From an uncultured Lachnospiraceae bacterium (lineage in GTDB: Bacteria > Bacillota > Clostridia > Lachnospirales > Lachnospiraceae): DNA of 22,235 nt. Location of the stretch: NCBI GenBank assembly GCA_910586955.1, contig CAJUMM010000047.1, positions 1 to 22,235 of the forward strand, written 5' to 3'. The notes under the pieces were generated by a model. That model saw only the letters and a program-made list of their open reading frames with translations, made no database searches and was not told the DNA's origin. Of the stretch, positions 1 through 6,331 are shown in pieces. Made by a program: the position numbers and the translations under genes. Position 1 is the stretch's first letter; every line of letters begins with the position of its first letter.

Positions 1-46
1 ACCACCGAGATCTACACTCTTTCCCTACACGACGCTCTTCCGATCT
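1..46 (+). other. Illumina sequencing adapter (artifact)
   Basis: These 46 bases match the 3' part of the Illumina universal P5/TruSeq adapter, ending in the diagnostic GCTCTTCCGATCT. The match is from memory of the adapter sequence and is exact over the whole stretch. It is untrimmed library sequence, so genomic DNA begins at about position 47. The true left neighbour of the first repeat copy is not in this window. Confidence 0.97.
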
Positions 47-222
47 AAAGACGCTAGAAAAGGGGGTTCTGTCAAGGCGTATGCGGAACTGGAATAAAAA
101 CAGCAGGAGCCCAAACAGAACCCAGAAGGAATTACGGGCACGTTATTTGTGGCCGGAATTTCTTCTAGAAAAGGGGGTTCTGTTAGGGCGTATGCGGAAC
201 TGGAATCAAAGCGGAACTGGAA
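47..222 (+). repeat. Intergenic hairpin repeat: truncated copy A and full copy B
   Basis: Copy A (about 47-96) is only the 3' part of a unit, cut by the adapter. Copy B (about 99-206) is complete. In B the variable stem is 114-123 paired with 175-184, a perfect 10 bp. The conserved middle stem is 124-133 with 157-166, 10 bp including one G-U. The inner stem is 135-141 with 149-155, carrying one G-G mismatch. A basal helix pairs GCA and GCCC at 102-112 with GGGC and TGC at 186-194. The unpaired 3' bulge 167-174 is A-rich. The unit tail GCGGAACTGGAAT is repeated once more at 211-223 and runs into the Shine-Dalgarno of the aminopeptidase gene. Confidence 0.9.
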
Positions 223-237
223 TAGGAGTTTAAGATT

Positions 238-1311
238 ATGGAATCAGAGTACTGGAAAGAATTACAGCAGACAAAGGACGTGGACGCAGTCCTGGTGTCT
301 TCTCCGGCCAATATCCGATATCTCAGCGGCTTTGCCGGGACAGAGAGTTATCTCTACCTGTCCGGAAACCGCAAGGTTATCCTGACGGACAGCCGCTATA
401 CCCTGCAGGCGGGGAAGGAGAGCGGGGGACTTGAAGTCCGGACCATCAGCGGCAGACGGGGATACGGGGAGCTGTTAAGGGAACTTTTAAAAGAGGACGG
501 AGCAGAGCGGCTTGGCTTTGAGGACGGCTCCATGCTTTACGGAACCGTGAGGAAGCTTCAGGAGGAAGGGGGCCTTCCGGAGAAAGGGTGGATTCCCCTG
601 GGAGAAGCCTTGTCCAGGCTCCGGATGAAAAAGAGCAAAGAGGAAATTGAACGGATAGCCAGGGCGGAGCAGATCGGGGATGAAGCCTTTTCCTATATTC
701 TGGGGGAGCTTACACCGGGGGTGACGGAGCTCGGGATTGCCGCAGGGCTTGAGTACTATATGCGGACCCACGGAGGGGAGGATAAGAGTTTTGACACCAT
801 TGCGGCTTTCGGCCTTCACTCTGCCATGCCTCATGCGGTTCCCACGGAGAAGAAGCTGGAGGCCGGGGAGCTTGTCACCCTGGATTTTGGGTGTAAATAC
901 CGGGGCTACTGTTCGGATATGACCCGGACCGTGGTTCTTGGAAAGGCGGGGGATAAGCAGCGGGAGATTTACCGGATTGTCCTGGAAGCCCAGCAGGCAG
1001 CTCTTTTTGGGCTGCGGGCCGGAATCACCGGGGCGGAGGCGGACAGGATGGCCCGGAAGGTGATTGAGAGGGCCGGTTACGGGGAATACTTCGGACACGG
1101 CCTGGGACACAGCGTGGGACTGGAAATTCACGAGCGTCCGGCCCTTTCTTCCAGAGATGAAACGATCCTGGAGCCTGGCATGACGGTGACGGTGGAGCCG
1201 GGGATTTATGTGCCCGGTGTGGGCGGTGTGCGTATTGAAGATTTGGTAGTGATTACAAAGACAGGCTGCCGGAATCTGACCTTTTCTCCCAAGGAGCTGA
1301 TAGTGCTGTGA
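238..1311 (+). CDS. M24-family Xaa-Pro aminopeptidase (aminopeptidase P / prolidase type)
   Basis: Predicted cytoplasmic metallopeptidase that removes an N-terminal residue ahead of proline; 357 residues is usual for the short bacterial forms. The N-terminal third is the creatinase-like domain (ANIRYLSGF). The C-terminal two thirds is the pita-bread fold with the dimetal ligands visible: the Asp in TLDFGC, the Asp in YCSDMTRTV, the His in GHGLGHSVGLEIHE, the Glu in TVEPGIY, and the final Glu in VRIEDLV. The ATG at 238 follows AGGAG at 224-228. It sits just before efp, an arrangement common in Firmicutes. PepQ-like dipeptidase activity cannot be separated from PepP-like activity by eye. The region directly upstream is repeat DNA and shows no promoter. 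Confidence 0.9.
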   Translation: MESEYWKELQQTKDVDAVLVSSPANIRYLSGFAGTESYLYLSGNRKVILTDSRYTLQAGKESGGLEVRTISGRRGYGELLRELLKEDGAERLGFEDGSMLYGTVRKLQEEGGLPEKGWIPLGEALSRLRMKKSKEEIERIARAEQIGDEAFSYILGELTPGVTELGIAAGLEYYMRTHGGEDKSFDTIAAFGLHSAMPHAVPTEKKLEAGELVTLDFGCKYRGYCSDMTRTVVLGKAGDKQREIYRIVLEAQQAALFGLRAGITGAEADRMARKVIERAGYGEYFGHGLGHSVGLEIHERPALSSRDETILEPGMTVTVEPGIYVPGVGGVRIEDLVVITKTGCRNLTFSPKELIVL

Positions 1312-1360
1312 GGGGAGGCCTGCCGGAAGAGCCGATTTTGGCAAGTCAGAGACAAAATGC

Positions 1361-1389
1361 TTGAAAAACGGAGAAATTTATTATAGAAT
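1361..1389 (+). promoter_or_regulatory. Sigma-A-type promoter for efp
   Basis: TTGAAA at 1361-1366 and TAGAAT at 1384-1389 are separated by 17 bp, predicting a start near 1396. It gives efp its own promoter, separate from the upstream peptidase gene. Confidence 0.7.
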
Positions 1390-1407
1390 AGAGCATATAA
1401 TTTGCAC

Positions 1408-1429
1408 GGCGCAGGGGGTACTCTGTGCC
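1408..1429 (+). other. Small 5' UTR hairpin ahead of efp
   Basis: Positions 1408-1414 pair with 1423-1429, 7 bp with one G-U, around an 8-nt loop. It lies between the predicted start site and the Shine-Dalgarno AGGAGG at 1438-1443. It has no U-run, so it is not a terminator. Its function is unknown. Confidence 0.5.
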
Positions 1430-1454
1430 AGGACAGTAGGAGGAAAGGTTAAGA

Positions 1455-2012
1455 ATGATTTCAGCAGGAGATTTTAGAAACGGAATTACCCTGGAGATCG
1501 AGGGCAATGTTTATCAGATCATGGAGTTTCAGCACGTAAAACCGGGCAAAGGTGCTGCTTTTGTTAGAACCAAGTTGAAAAATATCATCAACGGAGGTGT
1601 GGTTGAGAAGACTTTCCGCCCCACGGAGAAGTTTCCGGCTGCCCGGATTGACCGGGTGGATATGCAGTATCTGTATTCCGACGGGGATCTGTTCCATTTT
1701 ATGAATACGGAGACTTATGATCAGATTGCTTTGAATTCCGACGATATCGGAGACGCCCTGAAGTTTGTGAAAGAGAATGAGATGTGCAAAGTATGTTCCT
1801 ACAACGGCAATGTGTTTGCCGTGGAGCCGCCTCTCTTTGTGGAGCTGGAGATTACCGACACGGAGCCGGGCTTCAAGGGTGATACGGCAACCGGCGCTAC
1901 CAAACCGGCAGTTGTGGAGACGGGAGCTACCGTGTACGTGCCGCTGTTTGTGGAGCAGGGAGACAAGATTAAAATCGATACCCGTTCCGGAGAGTATCTG
2001 TCCAGGGTATAA
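1455..2012 (+). CDS. efp: Elongation factor P
   Basis: EF-P binds between the ribosomal P and E sites and relieves stalling at polyproline stretches. The 185 residues match the family length. All three beta-barrel (KOW/OB) domains are evident. The HVKPGKGAAFVRTKLKN stretch carries Lys32 at the tip of domain I, the position that is modified in many bacteria. The C-terminal domain ends DTRSGEYLSRV, as expected. The start at 1455 follows AGGAGG at 1438-1443. It has its own promoter and is followed by tandem hairpins with a T-run, so it is probably monocistronic. No modification enzyme (EpmA, EarP or YmfI type) is seen in the window. Confidence 0.98.
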   Translation: MISAGDFRNGITLEIEGNVYQIMEFQHVKPGKGAAFVRTKLKNIINGGVVEKTFRPTEKFPAARIDRVDMQYLYSDGDLFHFMNTETYDQIALNSDDIGDALKFVKENEMCKVCSYNGNVFAVEPPLFVELEITDTEPGFKGDTATGATKPAVVETGATVYVPLFVEQGDKIKIDTRSGEYLSRV

Positions 2013-2025
2013 GAAAGAAACGGAT

Positions 2026-2083
2026 GGGCTGCCGCAAATGGCAGCCCTGTTTGTGTAAATCCGGCTGTCAGCCGGATTTTTTT
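2026..2083 (+). terminator. Tandem hairpin terminator after efp
   Basis: The first hairpin is 2026-2033 with 2040-2047, 8 bp. The second is 2058-2067 with 2069-2078, 10 bp with a very tight loop, followed by a T-run to 2083. The second is a strong rho-independent terminator for efp. Confidence 0.88.
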
Positions 2084-2084
2084 A

Positions 2085-2116
2085 GAAAAAAGTCCCCTCC
2101 GGATTCCGGAGGGGAT
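2085..2116 (-). terminator. Terminator of the tRNA-Arg transcript
   Basis: A 10-bp stem (2093-2102 with 2106-2115) is followed on the minus strand by a T-rich run, the complement of the A-run at 2086-2091. It lies just past the 3' end of the tRNA. It backs onto the efp terminator, so the two convergent transcripts each have a stop. Confidence 0.8.
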
Positions 2117-2122
2117 TTTCGC

Positions 2123-2195
2123 TGCATCTGACTAGATTCGAACTAGCGGCACCTGGCGTCGGAGGCCAGTGCTCTATCCACTGAGCTACAGATGC
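2123..2195 (-). tRNA. tRNA-Arg (anticodon CCG)
   Basis: On the minus strand a 73-nt cloverleaf folds fully. The acceptor stem GCATCTG pairs with CAGATGC. The D arm contains the usual AGTGGATA. The anticodon stem CTGGC/GCCAG encloses CTCCGAC, so the anticodon is CCG and reads CGG codons. The T loop is TTCGAAT. CCA is not encoded. Confidence 0.96.
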
Positions 2196-2200
2196 AAATA

Positions 2201-2240
2201 ATCTCATGGTGCACAGCGGATAAATCCTGCACCATGAGAT
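2201..2240. repeat. 13-bp perfect inverted repeat at the tRNA-Arg start site
   Basis: Arms 2201-2213 and 2228-2240 are perfect complements around a 14-nt spacer. The right arm directly abuts the tRNA -10 box (2241-2246), and transcription should start within that arm. It could therefore be an operator or a leader structure. No U-run follows on either strand, so it is not a standard terminator. Confidence 0.8.
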
Positions 2241-2269
2241 ATTCTACAACAAAATCGGAAAATGTGCAA
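2241..2269 (-). promoter_or_regulatory. Promoter for tRNA-Arg
   Basis: On the minus strand, TTGCAC (complement of 2264-2269) and TAGAAT (complement of 2241-2246) are 17 bp apart. The predicted start is near 2234, about 40 nt before the mature tRNA 5' end. Confidence 0.75.
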
Positions 2270-2296
2270 GCAGTTTCTTAAAAAAGTATAAAGTAC

Positions 2297-2325
2297 TTGC
2301 AAAAGGAAAATTTTTCCGGTATACT
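2297..2325 (+). promoter_or_regulatory. Promoter for the DUF5688-like gene
   Basis: TTGCAA at 2297-2302 and TATACT at 2320-2325 are 17 bp apart, with a predicted start near 2332. This rules out the upstream in-frame TTG at 2297 as a translation start. Confidence 0.82.
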
Positions 2326-2404
2326 AAACTTGTCTAAAGTTCAAGAGCAGCGTTTCGCTGCGGCAATCCCCAAGAAGGATAAGAAAAAAAGAAAGGATGA
2401 CAAG

Positions 2405-3313
2405 ATGAATTATCAAGAATTTAAAAGTTCCGTGACAGGTTTTCTGCGGGAAGCCCTGCCTGACGGAACAGAACTGAGCATGGTTCCTATGGAGAAGAAC
2501 AACGGTGTGCGTATGGAAGGCCTTTCCGTCCGCCGGGAGGGAGGCAGGGTGGCTCCTATGATTTACCTGGATTCCTGTTACCTGGATTATCTGGCAGGGG
2601 GCTCTTTAAAGGATATCTGCCGGCAGATCCTGGAGTGCTGTGAGGACAGCGGCTTTATGGAAAGGTTTGATGTGGATTTTTTTGCAGATTACCGGAAAAT
2701 ACGGCCTACGGTGGTGTACAAGCTGATTAATTACGAGAAGAACCGGGAGCTTCTTGAGAAGGTTCCCCATCTGCCCTTTTTGGACCTGGCGATTGTGTTT
2801 TACTGTCTTCTGGCGGACACGCCTGTGGGAAATGCTACGGTCCTTATTCACAACAGCCATCTGGACATGTGGCACATTACCTGCAGTGAGCTGTACCGGG
2901 ATGCCAGGGACAATGCCCTGCGCCTGCTTCCTGCGGAGTTAAAGCCTATGGGTGAGGTGCTCCGGGAACTGGCCTGGGACTCCGGGAACGGGGAAGCCCG
3001 GGAAGAAGGAGATGATGAGCTTCCCATGTATGTGCTGACTAATTCCAGAAAGTCCCTGGGGGCAGCCAGCATCCTCTACAGCGGAATGCTGGGAGCCTGT
3101 GAATCAAAGGTGGGAGAGGCGTATTATCTGCTTCCCAGCAGCATCCACGAGGTAATTCTGGTTCCCGTGTCCGTGGTTCCCGGTGCAGGCGATCTGCTGG
3201 AGATGGTCCGGGATATCAACGCCACCCAGGTCCGCAGCACAGAGGTATTGTCCGATAACATCTATTTTTATTCGCCCGAATCCGGGCAGCTTTCCCTGGT
3301 AGAACATTCCTAA
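2405..3313 (+). CDS. DUF5688-family-like protein, function unknown
   Basis: A 302-residue soluble protein with no signal peptide, membrane segment or recognised catalytic motif. I associate its layout with the DUF5688 proteins abundant in Lachnospiraceae: an N-terminal NYQEF start, a central KLINYEKNRELL block, and a C-terminal LPSSIHEVILVPV block with EVLSDNIYFY near the end. This assignment is from memory. The start at 2405 is chosen because the promoter lies at 2297-2325 and AAAGGATG precedes this ATG closely. It appears monocistronic. A secreted-effector or phage-related role cannot be judged from the sequence. Confidence 0.8.
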   Translation: MNYQEFKSSVTGFLREALPDGTELSMVPMEKNNGVRMEGLSVRREGGRVAPMIYLDSCYLDYLAGGSLKDICRQILECCEDSGFMERFDVDFFADYRKIRPTVVYKLINYEKNRELLEKVPHLPFLDLAIVFYCLLADTPVGNATVLIHNSHLDMWHITCSELYRDARDNALRLLPAELKPMGEVLRELAWDSGNGEAREEGDDELPMYVLTNSRKSLGAASILYSGMLGACESKVGEAYYLLPSSIHEVILVPVSVVPGAGDLLEMVRDINATQVRSTEVLSDNIYFYSPESGQLSLVEHS

Positions 3314-3369
3314 GGACTGGTGCATTGCTGGAAAATGCAAAAATATCACAGATTTGTCACAATTAACGG

Positions 3370-3398
3370 TTGCCTTTTTCCTGTAAGTTTGCTACAAT
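3370..3398 (+). promoter_or_regulatory. Promoter for the SH3b protein gene
   Basis: TTGCCT at 3370-3375 and TACAAT at 3393-3398 are 17 bp apart. The leader to the ATG is about 60 nt and contains two direct TGTTAC motifs, at 3413-3418 and nearby upstream. Confidence 0.6.
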
Positions 3399-3467
3399 AC
3401 ATTTTGTTACGAAAATGTTACATTTATTAAGCGGATGTGACTGTGAAGAGGATTACAGGAGGATGTT

Positions 3468-4547
3468 ATGAAATTTTCCATAGATGGGCTCAAAGAGTTA
3501 TTCAGCAAGGACAATGTAGGCGGCGTGATTGTAAAGTATAAGCGCCAGATTGCGGTGGTGAGTATCCTGCTCTGCCTGGGAGTTGCAGCCATTGTAAAGT
3601 TTACGGGAAATGACCAGGACGAGAACGTGGAGACCAAGGCGGACGTGGCGGAAGATGCAGAGGCGGAATCCGGTAAAGAGGAGAAGGCGGAAGCAAAAGA
3701 GCAGGAGGGGGGCGCCGTGGGCACAACCATGGTGAACCCGGGTGATCTGCTGAAAGAGTCCAACCCTCTGGAGACGGATAAATACCCGGAGGTCAACGGG
3801 CTGATTCAGCAGTATTACGATTCCATGGCGGCAGGGGATATGGACAGCCTCACCGGGATTGTAGATCAGATAAGCGACGAAGAGATTAAGAAAATCCTCA
3901 CTTCCCGGGATGTGGTGGAGGGATACCAGAATATTTCCTGTTATACCAAGAAGGGAATGGAAGAGGGTTCCTATGCGGTATTCGTATACTATGAATTGAA
4001 ATTTGCCCAGATTGAGACCCCGGCTCCCGGCCTGGAGTTCCAGTACGTGTACACTAACGAGGAAGGAAATCTGGTGATTTTCAATCAGGAGGCCGGAGAG
4101 GACCTGGACAACTATGTGAAGGACATTATTGAAGGAGAAGATGTCCAGAAGCTCCGGGCTGATGTAAAGGAGAAATATGAGGCCGCCAAGGCGTCGGACG
4201 AGGATCTGGTGAGAAGGGAAGAACGCTACGCCAAGGCCGGTGAGGAGACGCCGGAAGAAGCACCTGCGGAGAATCCGGAGGAGCAGCCGGAAGAGCCTCC
4301 TGCAGAAGAACAGCCGGAGGAGCCTGAAGAGGAGCCGGAGAACAACAGTGAGGCCACGGCCCAGAACCGGGAGACCCGCTTTACGGAGACCATCCGCCTG
4401 CGGGCACAGCCCAGCACGGAGTCGGAGAATTTGGGAACAGCCTATCAGGGTGAGCATGTGACCCAGATTGAGAGTTACGGAGACGGCTGGAGCAAGATCA
4501 ATTACAATGGGAAAGAATGTTATTGCATGACGGAATTTTTGGAGTAA
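3468..4547 (+). CDS. Membrane-anchored protein with C-terminal bacterial SH3 domain
   Basis: 359 residues. A short cytoplasmic start is followed by one hydrophobic segment (about 28-46, RQIAVVSILLCLGVAAIVKF), giving a single-pass N-in protein. Residues 50-85 are acidic and low in complexity. Residues 100-230 form an alpha/beta region that looks like a small NTF2-type fold, which is my inference. Residues 255-305 are a Pro/Glu-rich linker, typical of cell-wall spacers. Residues 308-359 are an SH3b domain (RLRAQPSTESENLGTAYQGE, then GWSKI and the CYCMTEFLE end), a type that usually binds peptidoglycan. Likely location is the outer face of the membrane, contacting the wall. No catalytic domain is visible. 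It has its own promoter and terminator. Confidence 0.8.
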   Translation: MKFSIDGLKELFSKDNVGGVIVKYKRQIAVVSILLCLGVAAIVKFTGNDQDENVETKADVAEDAEAESGKEEKAEAKEQEGGAVGTTMVNPGDLLKESNPLETDKYPEVNGLIQQYYDSMAAGDMDSLTGIVDQISDEEIKKILTSRDVVEGYQNISCYTKKGMEEGSYAVFVYYELKFAQIETPAPGLEFQYVYTNEEGNLVIFNQEAGEDLDNYVKDIIEGEDVQKLRADVKEKYEAAKASDEDLVRREERYAKAGEETPEEAPAENPEEQPEEPPAEEQPEEPEEEPENNSEATAQNRETRFTETIRLRAQPSTESENLGTAYQGEHVTQIESYGDGWSKINYNGKECYCMTEFLE

Positions 4548-4560
4548 TCCGGATTGGCCC

Positions 4561-4596
4561 AAAAAGGAGAACGGTTTTCTAACCGCTCTCCTTTTT
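4561..4596. terminator. Bidirectional terminator between convergent genes
   Basis: A long stem with one internal mismatch (4561-4575 with 4582-4596) has an A-run on the left and a T-run on the right, so it can stop transcription from both sides. It separates the SH3b gene from the minus-strand FliD-C-like gene. Confidence 0.9.
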
Positions 4597-4626
4597 ATTA
4601 CCCTTCAGGTATTCCTCATGGCAGGC

Positions 4627-5493
4627 TTACACGATGGTGTTCAGCATGGAACCCACTGCGTAATAGTTGCTGAGATTGTAAGCCCCGCTGGTTGCGAAAC
4701 CGGAGAAGATGGTCCAGTAGTCCAGGGAATCCGCAGAAGCGGAACCTGCCTCGGACTCGGAAACACCGGCAATTTTTTCTACAGAAGCGTTGTCCAGTAT
4801 ATCGGCAGCCTTGGTAGCCGCCCGCTCTGCGATGCCGAACTGTCCGCCCATAATGTCCTTTACGGAGGCGTAATTATCATCCAGGGTCTGTTTCAGCTTC
4901 TTCTCATCCACCTGCAGCTTGCCGGATTTGTCAACACTTAAGCCGATGCGTGCCATAGCGTCTCCGGTGGTCAGGGCGCGTTTTAAGGAAGCCAGCTGAC
5001 TGTTTACCGCGTTGCTCCGGCCGGAATTATTCTCCAAAAGGGAGATGGCATTGTTGTAAGATTCCGCAAAATCTTTGATTGCAGCCACAATGTCGTCCTT
5101 AGCCGCATCCACTGCCTTCTGGGCTTTTGCCTTAGCCTCGTCCGTATTGGCCCAGGAAAGATCCTTGAGAGCCGTTTCGTATTTGGCAAATACATTGTTT
5201 TTGTTGCCCAGCCGCAGTTTGTCTGCCGTAGTTTCCAGGGAAGTCAGGGAATTCTTATAGGTAAGCAGGAACGTAGAAGTACTGGAATTCCGGTTGATCG
5301 ACGTGCTGGAACTGGAAGAACTGGAGCTTGAGGAGGTGGTATCCTTGGTGTCGGATGTGCTGGAGCTCTCCGTAGTCTCAGAGGCTTTGACGCCCAGACG
5401 ATTCTCCAGGGCTTCCGCATCGGCAGCCGCCTGATCCACCCATTTCTGGTATTCGCTTCCGGTATTGTAGCCGGATACTGCACTGATTGACAT
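4627..5493 (-). CDS. Orphan FliD C-terminal-domain-like protein
   Basis: 288 residues with no signal peptide. Residues 1-35 are helical. Residues 39-74 are a Ser/Thr-rich linker that includes a run of ten serines. The rest is alpha-helical. Residues 170-225 (ASLKRALTTGDAMARIGLSVDKSGKLQVDEKKL and onward) resemble the C-terminal part of FliD, the flagellar filament cap, with its characteristic LGLS-D--G-L--D---L pattern. True FliD proteins are much longer and carry an N-terminal FliD_N domain that is absent here. No other flagellar gene is in the window. The start at 5493 is supported by GAAAGGAGTT upstream on the minus strand. It could be a flagellar relic, a remodelled surface protein, or a coiled-coil protein with chance similarity. 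Confidence 0.75.
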   Translation of the reverse strand: MSISAVSGYNTGSEYQKWVDQAAADAEALENRLGVKASETTESSSTSDTKDTTSSSSSSSSSSTSINRNSSTSTFLLTYKNSLTSLETTADKLRLGNKNNVFAKYETALKDLSWANTDEAKAKAQKAVDAAKDDIVAAIKDFAESYNNAISLLENNSGRSNAVNSQLASLKRALTTGDAMARIGLSVDKSGKLQVDEKKLKQTLDDNYASVKDIMGGQFGIAERAATKAADILDNASVEKIAGVSESEAGSASADSLDYWTIFSGFATSGAYNLSNYYAVGSMLNTIV

Positions 5494-5611
5494 AGTTTCA
5501 ACTCCTTTCTGGTATGTGGATACCTGATTTTATGTTGTAAAGAGGGAATTTTGCCTGCAGGAAAAAACCGCTCTGTGCAACCGGATGGAAATAAAATGTA
5601 TCCTTCTAATA

Positions 5612-5641
5612 ATTATATCGGCAGAAGTAAGAATAAAAGAA
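5612..5641 (-). promoter_or_regulatory. Possible promoter for the FliD-C-like gene
   Basis: The minus strand carries a perfect TATAAT (complement of 5612-5617), but the matching -35 region is poor (TTCTTT-like near 5636-5641). It is about 120 nt upstream of the start codon. Confidence 0.4.
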
Positions 5642-5723
5642 GAAAAATTCCGTATTCTAAAGAGAAGAAAGACATGCGGGAAGACGCTGTCCGGGCGTAT
5701 TCCGTAAAGGAGGAGACATTTTT

Positions 5724-6161
5724 ATGCTGACAAGCGCAGATTTGGCGGTACTCAATGAGGCATACCGCAGCAGTAAAATGGGGCTGGAGGCGATTAACGC
5801 CGTTATCAGCAAGGTATACGACGAGGACCTGGCATTGGATTTGAACCGGCAGGCGGTTCGTTTTTTGTCCTTTGAGGACAAGGTGACGGAGAAGATCCGG
5901 GAAGCCAACAAGCGGCCGGAGCCGGAATCCGCCATGGGAAAGGCCATGCTTTGGACATCCATACAGGCCAATACTCTTTTGAATACCAGCACGGAGCATG
6001 TGGCGGATCTGATGATACAGGGCAACACCAGGGGGATTACGGATCTGATGAAGGCCATGAAGGAAAATAAAGGGGCAAAAAAGGAGTACTGCGAGCTGGC
6101 GGAGGAATTGATGGACTTTGAAGAAAACAATATTTCCCGTCTGAAAAGCTATTTAAAATAA
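5724..6161 (+). CDS. Small all-helical protein, possibly ferritin-like/four-helix (DUF2383-like)
   Basis: 145 residues, strongly helical, with no Cys-rich or membrane segments. The layout is LNEAYRSSKMGLEAINAVISKVYDEDL, then a second helix QAVRFLSFEDKVTEKI, then LWTSIQANTLLNTSTEHVADLMIQGNT, then a charged C-terminal helix. This is the spacing of small four-helix proteins such as the DUF2383/PA2169 group, but that link is an inference from pattern only. The start at 5724 follows AAAGGAGGAG at 5706-5715. It is divergent from the FliD-C-like gene. Its function is unknown. Confidence 0.75.
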   Translation: MLTSADLAVLNEAYRSSKMGLEAINAVISKVYDEDLALDLNRQAVRFLSFEDKVTEKIREANKRPEPESAMGKAMLWTSIQANTLLNTSTEHVADLMIQGNTRGITDLMKAMKENKGAKKEYCELAEELMDFEENNISRLKSYLK

Positions 6162-6188
6162 ATTTTTTTGTATTTTTGAAAAAAACAC

Positions 6189-6218
6189 TTGCAAACTCCA
6201 GGAAGACATGTATATAAT
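6189..6218 (+). promoter_or_regulatory. Promoter for gdhA
   Basis: TTGCAA at 6189-6194 and a perfect TATAAT at 6213-6218 are 18 bp apart. The predicted start is near 6225, leaving a leader of about 107 nt. Confidence 0.82.
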
Positions 6219-6243
6219 GTCCCTAGACAAAGGCGTCAAAGAG

Positions 6244-6282
6244 AAGCGTGGGGCCTAAGGTTCCACGCTTTGGTTATTTTTT
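6244..6282 (+). terminator. Terminator-like hairpin inside the gdhA leader
   Basis: AAGCGTGG at 6244-6251 pairs with CCACGCTT at 6263-6270. A T-rich tract follows (TGGTTATTTTTTG, 6271-6283). It lies between the gdhA promoter and its Shine-Dalgarno, which is where an attenuator would sit. No T-box, riboswitch core or leader peptide was recognised next to it, so the controlling signal is unknown. Confidence 0.6.
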
Positions 6283-6331
6283 GTACGTCTTTTTTGTTTG
6301 CTATGAGAAAAGGGAAGAGGAGGAATTAAAA

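Noticed and set aside
149..385. 78-codon plus-strand ORF at the left end
   Set aside because: It starts inside the hairpin repeat and overlaps the aminopeptidase in another frame, with no ribosome site; it resembles no protein.
2297..2404. Earlier TTG start for the DUF5688-like protein
   Set aside because: The codon is the -35 box of the promoter, so it cannot be in the mRNA from that promoter.
3325..3347. Short TGCATT/AATGCA hairpin after the DUF5688-like gene as a terminator
   Set aside because: Only 6 bp and followed by A-rich, not T-rich, sequence on the plus strand.
5615..5622. Sigma-28 (flagellar) -10 motif GCCGATAT on the minus strand upstream of the FliD-C-like gene
   Set aside because: The expected TAAA -35 is absent at 14-16 nt spacing, and the same bases contain a housekeeping TATAAT.
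6248..6331. N-terminal extension of GdhA from 6248
   Set aside because: It begins in the leader hairpin, lacks a ribosome site and makes the enzyme longer than its family; GGAGGAA precedes the ATG at 6332.
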